Shown piece after piece: positions 32,842 through 42,808 of a DNA stretch of 64,000 bases. The DNA is from Amycolatopsis sp. 2-15 (lineage in GTDB: Bacteria; Actinomycetota; Actinomycetes; Mycobacteriales; Pseudonocardiaceae). The notes under the pieces are model-generated. The model did not search any database, had not been told where the DNA came from, and saw nothing but the letters and a program-made list of their open reading frames with translations. The translations under genes and the position numbers were made by a program. The DNA is taken from contig NZ_CP127294.1 in the NCBI RefSeq assembly GCF_030285625.1, positions 5,736,001 through 5,800,000 of the forward strand. The letters are read 5' to 3'. Numbering within the stretch: position 1 is the stretch's first letter; each line of letters begins with the position of its first letter.

Positions 32842-33615
32842 TCAGTGCGGATCCGTGCCGCACAGCCGATGTGTGGCAGGGACTCGCCGGATCAGCAGGC
32901 GGTGGATCACGGCGCCGAGGATCGCGCCGGCGGCGGGTGCGGGCAGGTAGATCCACAGGAAGTGCGCCGAACCGTCGAGCACGGCGGGCCCGAGCTGACG
33001 GGCGGGGTTCACCGCACCGCCGCTGAGCGGGCCCAGGCCGACGATCAACGCGGCCACGGCGACGGCGATCGCGTAGGGCAGCAGCGGCGCGTACCGGGGA
33101 TGGGCGAGGAAATACCCGGCCAGCAGCGTCGTCGCAACCCCGCCCGCCGCCTCGCAAGCGAAGACGGCACCCGCGCTCCACGCCGGCGCCGCCGACACGG
33201 TTCCGAAGTGGACCTGCCCCGCGAGGGGTCCGAGCACGACCGCCGCGACGGCCGTGCCCGCGAGCGAGCCGAGACTCTGCGCGCACACGTAGGGCGTGAC
33301 GTGCCGCCCGGGGAACGCGCCCATCAACCAGAGACCGAGCGTGACGACCGGGTTCATGTGGCCACCCGAGCGCCGCCCCCACGGCGACCGGATCAGGACG
33401 ACGAGGAGCACCGCGACGAATCCGGCGATCACCAGCTGTCCCACGCGGACCTGCGTCTCCGCGACCTTCCAGCCACTCCCGAAGACCACCCCGACCGCGA
33501 CCACGGTGGCACACAGGACGATCGCCGTGAGCGCGAACTCCCGCACGGCGTCGCGGAGCGAGACGGCCGCGGCCTCGTTCGCCTCCGGACGCTCCCGACG
33601 GGCGCCGACTGTCAT
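32842..33615 (-). CDS. MIP family channel (aquaporin/glycerol-facilitator-like)
   Basis: 257 residues, six membrane helices with the two half-helix motifs HMNPVVTLG and GAVNPARQLGP; the Arg of the second motif is present. The first motif is NPV rather than NPA, a tolerated variant. ATG at 33615 after AGGGATT. Narrower identity (water, glycerol or other small solute) cannot be fixed. It follows the TetR gene on the same strand after about 110 bp. Confidence 0.88.
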   Translation of the reverse strand: MTVGARRERPEANEAAAVSLRDAVREFALTAIVLCATVVAVGVVFGSGWKVAETQVRVGQLVIAGFVAVLLVVLIRSPWGRRSGGHMNPVVTLGLWLMGAFPGRHVTPYVCAQSLGSLAGTAVAAVVLGPLAGQVHFGTVSAAPAWSAGAVFACEAAGGVATTLLAGYFLAHPRYAPLLPYAIAVAVAALIVGLGPLSGGAVNPARQLGPAVLDGSAHFLWIYLPAPAAGAILGAVIHRLLIRRVPATHRLCGTDPH

Positions 33616-33727
33616 GACGCGAATCCCTTCCCCGCGTTCGCTCCGACAGCCTCCATGTTCGCGGGCCCGTCCGGGGTCGATCACCCGTCAGATGACTGTG
33701 CCGATGACTGTGGCGGCAGGGCGCCGA

Positions 33728-34366
33728 TCAGGTGCGCAGGCCGGTCATCATGAGGTCGATGGCCGTGCGATAGCGGTGCGCGGCCGCGCTGTGGGGGGCG
33801 TTGTCGGTCAGTTCGAGAGCGACCATGCCGTGCCCGCAGGCCCACAGTGCGTGTGCGGCGGACTCCGGGTCGGTCCGCAGCGGAGTCCGTTCGCCCCACC
33901 TGCGGACGACCTCGATGAAGCGGGCGAAGTTTTCCCGGCCGGTCGCCCGGGTGTCGCCGGTGGGGCGGTGGACCGAGTCCAGTTGCCCGAACATCACGTG
34001 GAAGTAGTACCGGTTGGCCAAGGCGATGTCGCGGTAGACGAGGCAGGTGTTGCGAACGTCGGCTTCGGGATCATCGGTGAACTGCTGCCGGCGCTGGGCT
34101 TCGCTGAGCCGGGTGTGCCCTTCGACGTAGACGGCGTCCAGCAGCCCCTGCTTGTTCTGGAAGTAGTGGTAGACGGTGATGGTCGAGCAGCCCGCGGCGG
34201 CGGCGATCTTGCGGATGGTCAGCCCGTCCGGCCCTGCTGTCGCCAGCAGCCGGGCGGCCGCGTCCAGGGTGGCGGTGCGCAGGTCCCGGGCCGAGGGTGC
34301 CTGCGCACCGGCCGCGGTGGTCGGCTTCGGGGTCACAGCGCCCGACCCTAGCCGACCACCGCTCAC
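33728..34366 (-). CDS. TetR family regulator with WHG-type C-terminal domain
   Basis: About 212 residues from GTG 34366; a GTG at 34336 with AGGGTCGGG upstream is an equally good start. Helix-turn-helix: LDAAARLLATAGPDGLTIRK, IAAAAGCSTITVYHYFQNK. Last gene of the ligase/regulator/aldehyde-dehydrogenase operon, 17 bp after the dehydrogenase. A candidate for the protein that binds the 19-bp palindrome in front of the operon at 38786. Confidence 0.9.
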   Translation of the reverse strand: MSGGRLGSGAVTPKPTTAAGAQAPSARDLRTATLDAAARLLATAGPDGLTIRKIAAAAGCSTITVYHYFQNKQGLLDAVYVEGHTRLSEAQRRQQFTDDPEADVRNTCLVYRDIALANRYYFHVMFGQLDSVHRPTGDTRATGRENFARFIEVVRRWGERTPLRTDPESAAHALWACGHGMVALELTDNAPHSAAAHRYRTAIDLMMTGLRT

Positions 34367-34383
34367 GTGCCGGTCGCCGCTGG

Positions 34384-35892
34384 TCAGAGCGCCGCGACGA
34401 CGGTCTTGGTCTCCAAGTACTGCTGCAGCACCTCGTCGCCCTTCTCCCGTCCCCAGCCGCTTTGTTTGTACCCGCCGAACGGCAGCTCGGCGGCGAACAC
34501 GTGGTACGTGTTCACGTGCACGGTGCCCGCCTGCAGCCGGCGGGCCAGTTTGTGCGCGGCGGAGAGGTCCTTCGTCCAGACGCCGGCGGCCAAGCCGTAG
34601 GTGGTGTCGTTGGCCTGGTGGGCCAGGTCGTCCAGGTCAGTGAAGGGCAGGGCCGTGAGCACGGGACCGAAGATCTCCTCCCGCACGATCGGGTGCCCGG
34701 CATCCGGGCCGGCGATCACGGTCGGCTCGACGAAGTAGCCGGGCCGGTCCAGCACGTTGCCGCCGGCGAGGGCCCGGCCGCCCTCCGGTCCGTGGCGCAG
34801 GCCCAGGTAGTGGCTGACGCGGTCGAACTGTTCGCGGGAGACCAGGGGACCCATGTCGGTGTCGGGGTCCATGCCGTACCCGACCTTGATCGCCCGGGCC
34901 CGTTCGGCGATGCCCTCGACGACGCGGTCGTACTGCGACTCGTGCACGTAGAGCCGGCTTCCGGCCGAGCAGACCTCACCCTGGTTGTAGAAGATGCCCA
35001 GCGACGCCCCCGCGATCGCGGCGTCGACATCGGCGTCGGCGAGCACGATGTTCGGCGACTTACCGCCGAGCTCCAACGAGACCCGCTTGAGGTTGCCCGC
35101 GGCGGCACGCACGATCGACTTGCCGACCTCGGTCGATCCGGTGAACGCGATCTTGTCGACCCCGTCGTGCGCGGCCAGGTGCGCCCCGGCGATCTCCCCG
35201 AAGCCCGGGACGATGTTCACCACACCCTCGGGCAGGCCGGCCTCCAGCAGCAGCTCGCCGACGCGCAGCGCGGTCAGCGGGGTCTGTTCGGCCGGTTTGA
35301 GGACAACGGTGTTGCCCGTGGCCAGCGCGGGCGCCAGTTTCCAGGCGACCATCAGCAAGGGAGCGTTCCACGGGATGATCTGCCCGACCACGCCCACGGG
35401 CTCGCGCAGGGTGTAGGCGTGGAATTCCTGGCCTGGCAGGTAAGGCACGGTGGGAGTGACGGAGAGTCCGTTCAGGCGCGTCGTCGCGCCCGCCATGTAC
35501 CAGAACATGTCGGCTGCCAGCGGTACCTCCACTCCCAGCGCGGCGCTGTAGGGCTTGCCGTTGTCCAGCGACTCCAGCTCCGCGAGCTCCTCCGCGTGCC
35601 GGGAGATCAGGTCGCCGATCCGGTGCAGCAACCGGCCACGCTCCGATGTGGACATTCGCTTCCAGGGACCGTCCAACGCCCGGCGCGCGGCCGCCACCGC
35701 GAGGTCGACGTCCCGTTCGGTGGCCTCGGCGATCCGAGCGAGTTCCTGCCCGTTGCCGGGATCGACGCTCGGGAACGTCCGTCCCTCGGCGGCGTCGACG
35801 AACCGGCCGTCGATCAGCAGTTTTCCGGCCCGCGACAGGAAATCCCTGGCCGCCGAGACCGGTGTCGAGGCAGGACGGGGGATGGTGGTCAT
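34384..35892 (-). CDS. Aldehyde dehydrogenase (phenylacetaldehyde/betaine-aldehyde-like)
   Basis: 502 residues. N176 in IPWNAPL, K199 in VLKPAEQ, the FTGSTEVGK loop, E274 in LELGGKSP and C308 in GEVCSAGSR are all in place, so it should be active. ATG at 35892 with GAGGAGAA. It has the group-specific FNQG-like FYNQGEVC. It follows the GAF-winged-helix regulator by 102 bp and may be co-transcribed with the acyl-CoA ligase, which could activate its acid product. Confidence 0.94.
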   Translation of the reverse strand: MTTIPRPASTPVSAARDFLSRAGKLLIDGRFVDAAEGRTFPSVDPGNGQELARIAEATERDVDLAVAAARRALDGPWKRMSTSERGRLLHRIGDLISRHAEELAELESLDNGKPYSAALGVEVPLAADMFWYMAGATTRLNGLSVTPTVPYLPGQEFHAYTLREPVGVVGQIIPWNAPLLMVAWKLAPALATGNTVVLKPAEQTPLTALRVGELLLEAGLPEGVVNIVPGFGEIAGAHLAAHDGVDKIAFTGSTEVGKSIVRAAAGNLKRVSLELGGKSPNIVLADADVDAAIAGASLGIFYNQGEVCSAGSRLYVHESQYDRVVEGIAERARAIKVGYGMDPDTDMGPLVSREQFDRVSHYLGLRHGPEGGRALAGGNVLDRPGYFVEPTVIAGPDAGHPIVREEIFGPVLTALPFTDLDDLAHQANDTTYGLAAGVWTKDLSAAHKLARRLQAGTVHVNTYHVFAAELPFGGYKQSGWGREKGDEVLQQYLETKTVVAAL

Positions 35893-35994
35893 GGTGTTTC
35901 TCCTCGATCGGGACAGCGCTGTGCCGTCGATGGCGGACAGCCAAGCGCGCACGAGGTTGGTGAAGCGTTGGCGCTGCGGTGGCCCGGGCCGGGG

Positions 35995-37242
35995 TCAGGG
36001 GTTGCCCGCGGACGCGGCGTGCAGCTTGCCGAGACACAGTGCGTGCTCCGATGCCGTGGCGGTGGAGCGGGCGCAGGCGGATTCGAGGACCTGGAGGTCG
36101 TCGGGAAAGCTGTCCAGGTAGCGCAACGCCTCGCGGACGGTCCCGGTGGTGAGCACCGCGGTGCGCAGCGCGACCTGGGCCTGATCGCGCATCGCGCGCA
36201 GGAACGGGGCCTCCGAGGCGGGGAGCAGGTCGCCGCGCTGCAGCTCCAGTGCGGCGCCGAGCCGGCCGTCGGCCACATGGTGGAGCTGTTCGGCCAGATC
36301 GCACCGGACCTCACCGGCGAGGTGGTAAGGATGCGACCGCACCACGTCCGCACCGAGACAATGCCGCAGCTTCGACAGCTCGGCCCGCAGGGTGACCGCG
36401 GCCACGGGGTGGTCGCCGTACAGGGCCGCGTGCAGCTGCTTGAGGTCCGTGCCGTCGGGGCGCAGAGCGAGGATCGTGAGGATCTCGAACTGGCGGGGTG
36501 ACAGGTGCAGGGACCGCCCGTTGACCGTGGCCCGCGGGTGTCCGAGCACGGACAGCGCGAGCACGGACGTCGTGGCCGGGGCCGGCGGCAGATCACTCAA
36601 GCGCAGCTCGACCAGCGCCGCGAGGGTACGGGCCAAAGCGCGTCCGCTGCCCGAATGGTGCGACCACGGCGCCGAGACATCGACCGCACCGATGATGGCC
36701 CCGGTACGCGGATCCCGGACCGGGAAGGCCCAGCAAGTCCAGTCGTGCAGCACTTCATTGGCATGCTGTGCGGTGAACACCTCGACCGGGTGCCCGCTGT
36801 GTAGCGCGAGCGCGACCGCGTTGGTGCCCATCGCGTTCTCGGTCCACAGCGTGCCGTCGACCGCGTTGAGCCGGCGTGCGGGTTTCGCCATGTGCCGGCC
36901 GGCGCGCGCGGTTACCAGGGAGGCGTCCGGACCTGCCAAGGCAACGAGAAACCCGGTGTTCTCGGCCACGTCGTGCAGCGGTTGCTCCAACGAGCGGCGG
37001 TGGCCGGCCAGCAGCGACCCTTCCGCGGACGCAGGCACGCCGGGCAACTCGGCGGGCGCGGTTTCGCGCAGCCCGCTCCGCCGCGTCCGGTGCCAGCTCG
37101 CCTCGATGTCGGCGGGAACGCACTGCGCCGGAACGGCTGCGCCACCGAAGAAATCAGCCCAGGCCTCGGTCAGGGCATGGCGTCGTGCATGCAGGTCCGT
37201 CAGCGGGTCCTGCCCGGCGGCGGGGCGAGGCCGGGTCGTCAT
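35995..37242 (-). CDS. GAF domain regulator with C-terminal winged helix
   Basis: 415 residues. N-terminal GAF-like sensor of the AcoR type (DIEASWHRTRRSGL, LDGTLWTENAMGTNAVALAL-like core, HANEVLHDWTCWAFPVRDP), then an OmpR-like winged helix (SPRQFEILTILALRPDGTDL, TLRAELSKLRHCLG). Unlike AcoR there is no sigma-54 AAA domain. The ATG at 37242 overlaps the ligase stop by 4 bp, implying coupling. This GAF-wHTH type is typical of actinobacteria beside aldehyde dehydrogenases; the ligand is probably the aldehyde or alcohol. Confidence 0.85.
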   Translation of the reverse strand: MTTRPRPAAGQDPLTDLHARRHALTEAWADFFGGAAVPAQCVPADIEASWHRTRRSGLRETAPAELPGVPASAEGSLLAGHRRSLEQPLHDVAENTGFLVALAGPDASLVTARAGRHMAKPARRLNAVDGTLWTENAMGTNAVALALHSGHPVEVFTAQHANEVLHDWTCWAFPVRDPRTGAIIGAVDVSAPWSHHSGSGRALARTLAALVELRLSDLPPAPATTSVLALSVLGHPRATVNGRSLHLSPRQFEILTILALRPDGTDLKQLHAALYGDHPVAAVTLRAELSKLRHCLGADVVRSHPYHLAGEVRCDLAEQLHHVADGRLGAALELQRGDLLPASEAPFLRAMRDQAQVALRTAVLTTGTVREALRYLDSFPDDLQVLESACARSTATASEHALCLGKLHAASAGNP

Positions 37243-38771
37243 GAGGTGGCAGCGAGTCGGCGCAGTTCGGTCTTGAGGATCTTTCCCGTCGCGTTGCGCG
37301 GGAGCTCTTCGGTGAGGTGGAACCGCGCGGGCACTTTGTAGCGGGCCAGCCGGGTGGCGCACCAGTCGGCCAGTTCCGCCGGGGCAGGCGCCTGGGTTCC
37401 GGCGGGGACGACATAGGCGAGACCCACCTCGCCCCAACGGTCGTCCGGGACGCCGATGACCGCCGCCTGGGAAACCTGAGGATGGGCGTGGAGAATGTTC
37501 TCCACCTCGGCGGGGTAGACGTTCTCCCCACCCGAGATGTACATGTCTTTGCGGCGGTCGACGACGGTGAAGTACCCGTCCGCACTTCGCACGGCCAGAT
37601 CCCCCGTGCCGAACCACCCGTCCTCGCCGATGGCCGTCCTGGTCGCCTCGGGGTTGCGCCAATAGCCCGGAGTGACCAGGGCGCCCCGGATCTGCAGCTC
37701 GCCGACCTCGCCCGGATCGGCGGCCCGGCCGTTCTCGGCTCGGATCCGGCAGGCCGCGTGCAGCAGCGGCAGGCCGATCGTGCCGTTCTTGTCCACCGCT
37801 CGCGCGGCGGGGACCGCGATCACCGTCGCTCCTGCCTCGGTGATGCCGTACACGGTCACCATCGAAGCGTGGTGTCCGGTCCACGACTCGATCAACGCCG
37901 TCGGCACGGGCGCACCGCCCACCGCGGCGACGACACCACGGAAGTCGGCGTCCCGGAAGGCGTCCAGCCGCTCCATGAACTGGAAGTTGGCCGGTACGCC
38001 GCAGAAGTGGGTGAGGGGCTCGGTGGTGTCCGTCAGCAGTGCCAGCGCCCGTGCCGGGTCGAACTGGCGCATCACCACCACCGTTCCACCGAGCAGCAGT
38101 ACCGGATGCGCGAACAGGGCCAGCCCAGCGACGTGGAAGGTCGGCAGCACTGTCAGGCAGCGGGACTGGGGACCGACCTCGCCGGCCAGGGCGATCCCCG
38201 TGATGCTCGCCAAGACGTTGCGGTGTGTCGCGAGCACTCCCTTGGGCAGGCCGGTGGTCCCGGAGGTGTAGATGATCGTCCACGGGTCGTCTTCGTCGAC
38301 CTCCGGAAACCGCTCGACGGCACCGTCGCGCGCCTCGGTCAGCGGCTCGTAGTCGTCGTGCTCATCCGCCTCGCTGGCCCACGTCACCCGCACCGCGATG
38401 CCGGTCGTCTCGGCGAGCTGGTCCGCGGTCCGCGCCGACCAGCTCTCGGCGAGCAGGACCAGCGGGTCGGCGTCGGTGACGATGGCGGTGAGCTCGTCCG
38501 GGCTCAGCCGCCAGTTGAGCAGTACGCAGATCGCGCCCACGTGCGCACACGCATAGAGGACTTCGAAGGTGCGGAAGTCGTTGCGGGACAGCACGGCGAC
38601 CCGGGTGCCTCGCTCGACACCACGCTCCCGCAAGGCCACCGCCAGCGCCCGCACCCGCAGGCTGAGCTGCGCGTAGGTGAGCCTGCGCCCGGTCGCCAGA
38701 TCGACGACCGCCTCGCGTCCGGGTGTCCGCGCCGCGTGATCATCGATCCACGACCGCACCGGTTGCCCCAT
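37239..38771 (-). CDS. Acyl-CoA synthetase (AMP-dependent ligase)
   Basis: 510 residues. P-loop YTSGTTGLPKG at about 168-178, YGITEAGA, the GDLA and DRRKDMYISGGENVYPAEVE core and the catalytic Lys near the end in NATGKILKTE. Activates a carboxylic acid to the CoA ester via the acyl-adenylate. ATG at 38771 with GGAGGA 5 bp upstream. First gene of a four-gene operon and downstream of a perfect palindrome that overlaps its promoter. Chain length or aromatic preference is not predictable. Confidence 0.93.
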   Translation of the reverse strand: MGQPVRSWIDDHAARTPGREAVVDLATGRRLTYAQLSLRVRALAVALRERGVERGTRVAVLSRNDFRTFEVLYACAHVGAICVLLNWRLSPDELTAIVTDADPLVLLAESWSARTADQLAETTGIAVRVTWASEADEHDDYEPLTEARDGAVERFPEVDEDDPWTIIYTSGTTGLPKGVLATHRNVLASITGIALAGEVGPQSRCLTVLPTFHVAGLALFAHPVLLLGGTVVVMRQFDPARALALLTDTTEPLTHFCGVPANFQFMERLDAFRDADFRGVVAAVGGAPVPTALIESWTGHHASMVTVYGITEAGATVIAVPAARAVDKNGTIGLPLLHAACRIRAENGRAADPGEVGELQIRGALVTPGYWRNPEATRTAIGEDGWFGTGDLAVRSADGYFTVVDRRKDMYISGGENVYPAEVENILHAHPQVSQAAVIGVPDDRWGEVGLAYVVPAGTQAPAPAELADWCATRLARYKVPARFHLTEELPRNATGKILKTELRRLAATS

Positions 38772-38785
38772 CCCGATCCTCCGTA

Positions 38786-38804
38786 CTATAACGTATCGTT
38801 ATAG
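38786..38804. promoter_or_regulatory. 19-bp perfect palindromic operator of the ligase operon
   Basis: CTATAACGTATCGTTATAG: 8-bp perfect arms around TAT, 15 bp before the ligase start. It overlaps TATAGT (minus strand, 38790-38785), a good -10 for the operon. Typical TetR-size operator. Confidence 0.78.
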
Positions 38805-38807
38805 CAG

Positions 38808-39299
38808 GTGTGTATAGCACGTCACCGGCGCGGGGACAACGTGCTGCCAGTGAGGAATCCGGGCTTGCCCTTGACTGGCCTGTTGTTCCGGTTGCTGCCG
38901 TCGTTGGTGCATGTCGCGTTGGACGCGAGCGGGATCGCGGTGGCGGAAATCCTCGGTCTTGGCGCCGACGGCGCTGTGCGTCACACGCGCGTGACGGTCA
39001 GCGATCCGTTCGGCCAGGCCCACGTCACCGCGGTGGGCGTGTTGATCGGCACCGAGCGAGTGCTGGGCTTGGACGGCGGGGCACCGCTCGCCGCGGGTTT
39101 GCACGTGCCGGAGCGTGCGGTGAACGCCGAGCGCGCCGTCTCCCGACTTCGTGATTTCGGCGTGAGTGTCGCCCCGAGCCTCGCGCGTGAGGGAGCCGAC
39201 GTGAGGACAAGGAAGTCCCGTTTCGTTTCACGAAAGCCGGAATTGTCGTGCCGCCGCGATAGGCGTGCGGTGGAGAATCATGAGGGAGTTGGGCGATGA
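38808..39299 (+). pseudogene. N-terminally truncated fragment, possibly of a saccharopine-dehydrogenase-like protein
   Basis: An open frame of up to 163 codons. Residues 24-120 look genuine (LLPSLVHVALDASGIAVAEI, VRHTRVTVSDPFGQAHVTAV, GAPLAAGLHVPERAVNAERA), resembling the C-terminal end of NAD(P)-binding saccharopine-dehydrogenase-type proteins. The first ~20 and last ~40 residues do not look like the same protein. No Rossmann half is present. It ends with ATGA overlap with the PLP enzyme gene. Assignment is tentative. Confidence 0.45.
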
Positions 39300-40559
39300 A
39301 GAGCGGGAACTACAAGCAGCGTGACGTCGGAGGTCGGCAGCTGCGGCCGGAGACCTTGATGATGGGCTACGGCTTCTCGCCGGCGCTGTCCGAAGGATCG
39401 CTGAAGCCGCCGATGTTCCTGACTTCGACGTTCGTGTTCGAGTCCGCCCAGCAGGGCAAGGACTTCTTCGACATCACGTCGGGGCGGCGCCCGGCCCGCG
39501 AGGGCGAGGAGGCGGGCCTGGTGTACTCCCGCTTCAACAACCCGAACTTCGAAATCCTCGAGGACCGGCTCGCGGTCTGGGACGAAGCCGAGCGCGGCGC
39601 CGTCTTTTCGTCAGGCATGGCGGCGATCGCGACGACGGTGCTGACGTTCGTCGGCCCCGGTGAGGTTGTCCTGCACTCGCGGCCCCTTTACGGAGGCACC
39701 GAAACGCTGGTGCGCAGCACTTTGTCGGCACTGGGAATTCCATCGGCCGGGTTCACCGACGGCCTCGACCGGGGTGACGTCACGAACGCCGCCGAGGAGG
39801 CGATGGCGCTCGGGCCGGTCGGGGTGATCTTCGTGGAGACACCGGCCAATCCGACCAGCGGCGTTGTCGACCTGTCGTTGATGGCCGACGTGGCCGACCT
39901 GATCGCACAACGACAAGGCCGGCGCCCGGTGGTCGTGTGCGACCACACGCTCCTGGGCCCGATGTTCCAGCAACCGCTGCGCCACCGTGCCGACCTCGCG
40001 GTGTACTCGCTGACCAAGTACGCCGGAGGGCACAGCGACTTGGTGGCCGGCGGCCTCACCGGCAGCGCCGACCTGGTCGGCCGCGTCGATCGCACCCGCG
40101 GCGCGATCGGAACGCAGCTCGACCCCCATTCGTCCTGGCTGCTGCTGCGTTCGCTGGAGACCCTGCACATCCGTGCGGAGCGAGCGTGCCGCAACGCGCG
40201 GCGCCTCGCGGAGTTCCTGGCCGGACCAAAGTGGACTATCTCGGGTTCCTCGAGCCCGGCGATCCGGCCCGGGCAGTGTTCGACCGGCAAGCCACCGCGC
40301 CGGGATCGACCTTCTCGTTCGACGTCGAGGGCGGGGAAGCCGGTGCGTTCGCCTTCCTGGAGTGGCTGCGGATCTGCAAACTGGCCGTGAGCCTCGGCGG
40401 CACCGAGACGCTCGTGTGCACCCTGCGTCCACGAGGCACTCGGGCGTGCCGGTCGAGCTGCGTGAGGAGATCGGCCTCACGGACTCGCTCGTCCGGATCT
40501 CCGTGGGCATCGAGGACCCCGACGACCTCATCGCCGATCTCGCTCAGGCCCTCGGCTGA
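39296..40559 (+). pseudogene. Cystathionine gamma-synthase family PLP enzyme, interrupted by two frameshifts
   Basis: Conserved fold-type I enzyme of Cys/Met metabolism. PLP Lys K241 lies in [12 protein letters not shown], with SRFNNPNFEILEDRLA and SRPLYGGTETL. The frame from ATG 39296 is good to about 40225. The next frame continues [18 protein letters not shown] and the substrate-site LGGTETLVC up to about 40420. The third frame finishes with [18 protein letters not shown] and a stop at 40559. Both changes go in the same direction and fit one missing base each, the second at TGCACCCTG where a C is expected. Restored length is about 422 residues. Confidence 0.85.
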
Positions 40560-40600
40560 CGCACCTCGGGTCCCGGTTCGGCAGCCCTCCCGCCGGCGTG

Positions 40601-42808
40601 TCACAGCAATGCGTCCAAAGTGATCGGCAGCGACCGCACGCGTACCCCGGTCGCGTGGTGCACTGCGTTGGCGATCGCGGCGGCGACGCCCACCAGGCCG
40701 ACCTCACCGACTCCCTTGGTGCCGATCGGGTTCATCCGGTCGGGCTCGCCGACGAAGGTCACGTCGAGGTCGGGGATGTCCGCGTGCACGGGGACCAGAT
40801 AGTCGCCGAAAGTGGCGTTCGTGATGCGACCGGTGGCCGGGTCGGTGACCGTGTCCTCGAACAGCGCCATGCCGATCCCGCCGATCACGCCACCGATGAT
40901 CTGGCTGGTGGCCGTCTTCTCGTTGAGGATCCGCCCACCGTCGATCACCGACACCACGCGTGTCACCCGGACCAGGCCGAGGTCCTCGTCGACGCGGACC
41001 TCGGCGAAATGCGCTCCGAACGACCCCGCGGGTGCCATTCCCAGGCGGTGGGGATCGGCCGGGGTGCTGCTTCCCTCGGCGGTGAGCTCCGGCAGTCCGT
41101 GGCGGGTCAATACGGCGGTGTAGGTCTCGCCGCGGTCCGGGTCGTCGCGCCGTTGGATCCGTCCGCCGGTGGCGATCACGTCCGCGGGAGCACTGCCGTG
41201 CAACGGTGATCCGGGGTCGTCGCGCGCGAGGTCGAGCACGGCGCCGATCAGCCGCGCACACGCGTCGTGGACGGCCGAGCCGAGGGCGCCGGTGAGCCCG
41301 GACCCGCCGGCCTGAGGTGCCTTCGGCAGGTCCGAGTCACCGAGGTCGAAGCGCACTCGCTCCGGGGGCAAGCCGAGCAGTTCCGCCGAGAGCTGGGTCA
41401 TCACCGTGTAGGTCCCGGTGCCGATGTCGATGGCCGCGCTGCTGACGGTGGCCCGCCCGTCGGCCGCCACTGTCGCCCGGGCTCGGCACGGCGCCTGGTA
41501 CCACGGGTAGCTCACGCCCGCCATGCCCTGGCCGACGAGCCAGTGCCCGTCGCGCAGGGTTCGCGGCTCGGCCGGGCGCCGGGACCACCCGAACCGCTCG
41601 GCGCCCACGGTGTAGCACTCCCGCAGCGCCTTGCCCGACCACGGCAGGCCCAGCCCGGGGTGCGTGTCGGCGTAGTTGCGCAGGCGCAGGTCCAGCGGGT
41701 CCATGCGGAGGGCCAGCGCCAGTTCGTCCATCGCCGATTCGAGCGCGAAGTTCCCCTGTGCCTCCGCCGGTGCTCGCATCGAGACCGGGGCCGGGATGTT
41801 CACGCGCACCTGCTGGTCCCAGGTGCGGATGTTCGGGCAGGCGTAGGCCGCGGCCGAGCCCGCCGCGAAGGGTTCGTAGTCGTCGTCATCGACGGCCAGC
41901 AGCGAGCGGCTGCGGTGCTCCAGCGCGAGCAGACGGCCGTCGGCGCTCGCGCCGAGCCGTACCCGCTGGACGCCCTTGGGTCGGTGGCCGACCGAAGTGA
42001 ACATCTGCGGCCGCGTCAGCACGATCTTCACCGGGCGGCCCAGTTCCCGCGCCGCCATCGCGGCGAGGATCACGTGCGGCCACGCCCGCAGACCGGCACC
42101 GAATCCGCCGCCGACGAACGGGCTGAGCACCCGCACCGACTCCTCGGGCAGGCCGAAGACCGCTGCGAGCGTCTCCTGCACCATCGACGGCCACTGCGTC
42201 GAGTCGTGCACCGTGAGCCGGTCGCCGTCCCACTCGGCGAGGGTGGCGAACAGGCCGAGGGGGTTGTTGGTGTTGTCCGACGTGGAGTATTCGGCCTCGA
42301 CCGTCACGTGCGCCGCGGCCAGACCCGCCACGAGGTCACCGCGCTCGTGGTCCAGGCCCCACGGGTTGTCGACGGTGACCGCGCGCGGATCGTCCGGGTC
42401 GAGGACCGGTTCGGCCGCCGCGTACTCGACGCGGACCAGCGCCGCGGCCGCATCGGCCTGTTCGCGGGTCTCGGCCACGACGAGTGCGACATGCTGGGCG
42501 TGGTGCAGCACGCGATCGTCCTGCATCGGGGCCGGCGGCGACGCGCCCAGCGGAGTCATCGGTCCCCGCGCCAGCGGGGGTGTGCTCAGGTGGCTGAACA
42601 CCTTCACGACCCCGGGTGCCGATTCGGCGACGGACGCGTCGATCGCGGTGATTCGTCCGGCCGCGATGGTGCTCCGCACGAGGGCGGCGTGCGCCTGGCC
42701 GGCCGCACTGAAGTCCGACGAGTAGAGCGCCTGGCCGCTGACCTTGCGGGGCCCGTCGACCCGGCTCAGTCCGGTGCCGATGAACGGCAGTGTCTGGAAG
42801 GTGGTCAT
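40601..42808 (-). CDS. Xanthine dehydrogenase family molybdenum-binding subunit (PaoC/YagR-like)
   Basis: 735 residues, the large subunit of a three-subunit molybdenum aldehyde oxidoreductase. Key segments are FVGGGFGAGLRAW, RAPAEAQGNFALE, IDIGTGTYTVMTQ and the C-terminal GTKGVGEVGLVG, with the catalytic Glu that activates the Mo-bound hydroxyl. ATG at 42808 overlaps the FAD-subunit stop. With the next two genes it oxidises aldehydes or N-heterocycles. It also needs molybdopterin cytosine dinucleotide insertion factors, not seen here. Confidence 0.93.
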   Translation of the reverse strand: MTTFQTLPFIGTGLSRVDGPRKVSGQALYSSDFSAAGQAHAALVRSTIAAGRITAIDASVAESAPGVVKVFSHLSTPPLARGPMTPLGASPPAPMQDDRVLHHAQHVALVVAETREQADAAAALVRVEYAAAEPVLDPDDPRAVTVDNPWGLDHERGDLVAGLAAAHVTVEAEYSTSDNTNNPLGLFATLAEWDGDRLTVHDSTQWPSMVQETLAAVFGLPEESVRVLSPFVGGGFGAGLRAWPHVILAAMAARELGRPVKIVLTRPQMFTSVGHRPKGVQRVRLGASADGRLLALEHRSRSLLAVDDDDYEPFAAGSAAAYACPNIRTWDQQVRVNIPAPVSMRAPAEAQGNFALESAMDELALALRMDPLDLRLRNYADTHPGLGLPWSGKALRECYTVGAERFGWSRRPAEPRTLRDGHWLVGQGMAGVSYPWYQAPCRARATVAADGRATVSSAAIDIGTGTYTVMTQLSAELLGLPPERVRFDLGDSDLPKAPQAGGSGLTGALGSAVHDACARLIGAVLDLARDDPGSPLHGSAPADVIATGGRIQRRDDPDRGETYTAVLTRHGLPELTAEGSSTPADPHRLGMAPAGSFGAHFAEVRVDEDLGLVRVTRVVSVIDGGRILNEKTATSQIIGGVIGGIGMALFEDTVTDPATGRITNATFGDYLVPVHADIPDLDVTFVGEPDRMNPIGTKGVGEVGLVGVAAAIANAVHHATGVRVRSLPITLDALL

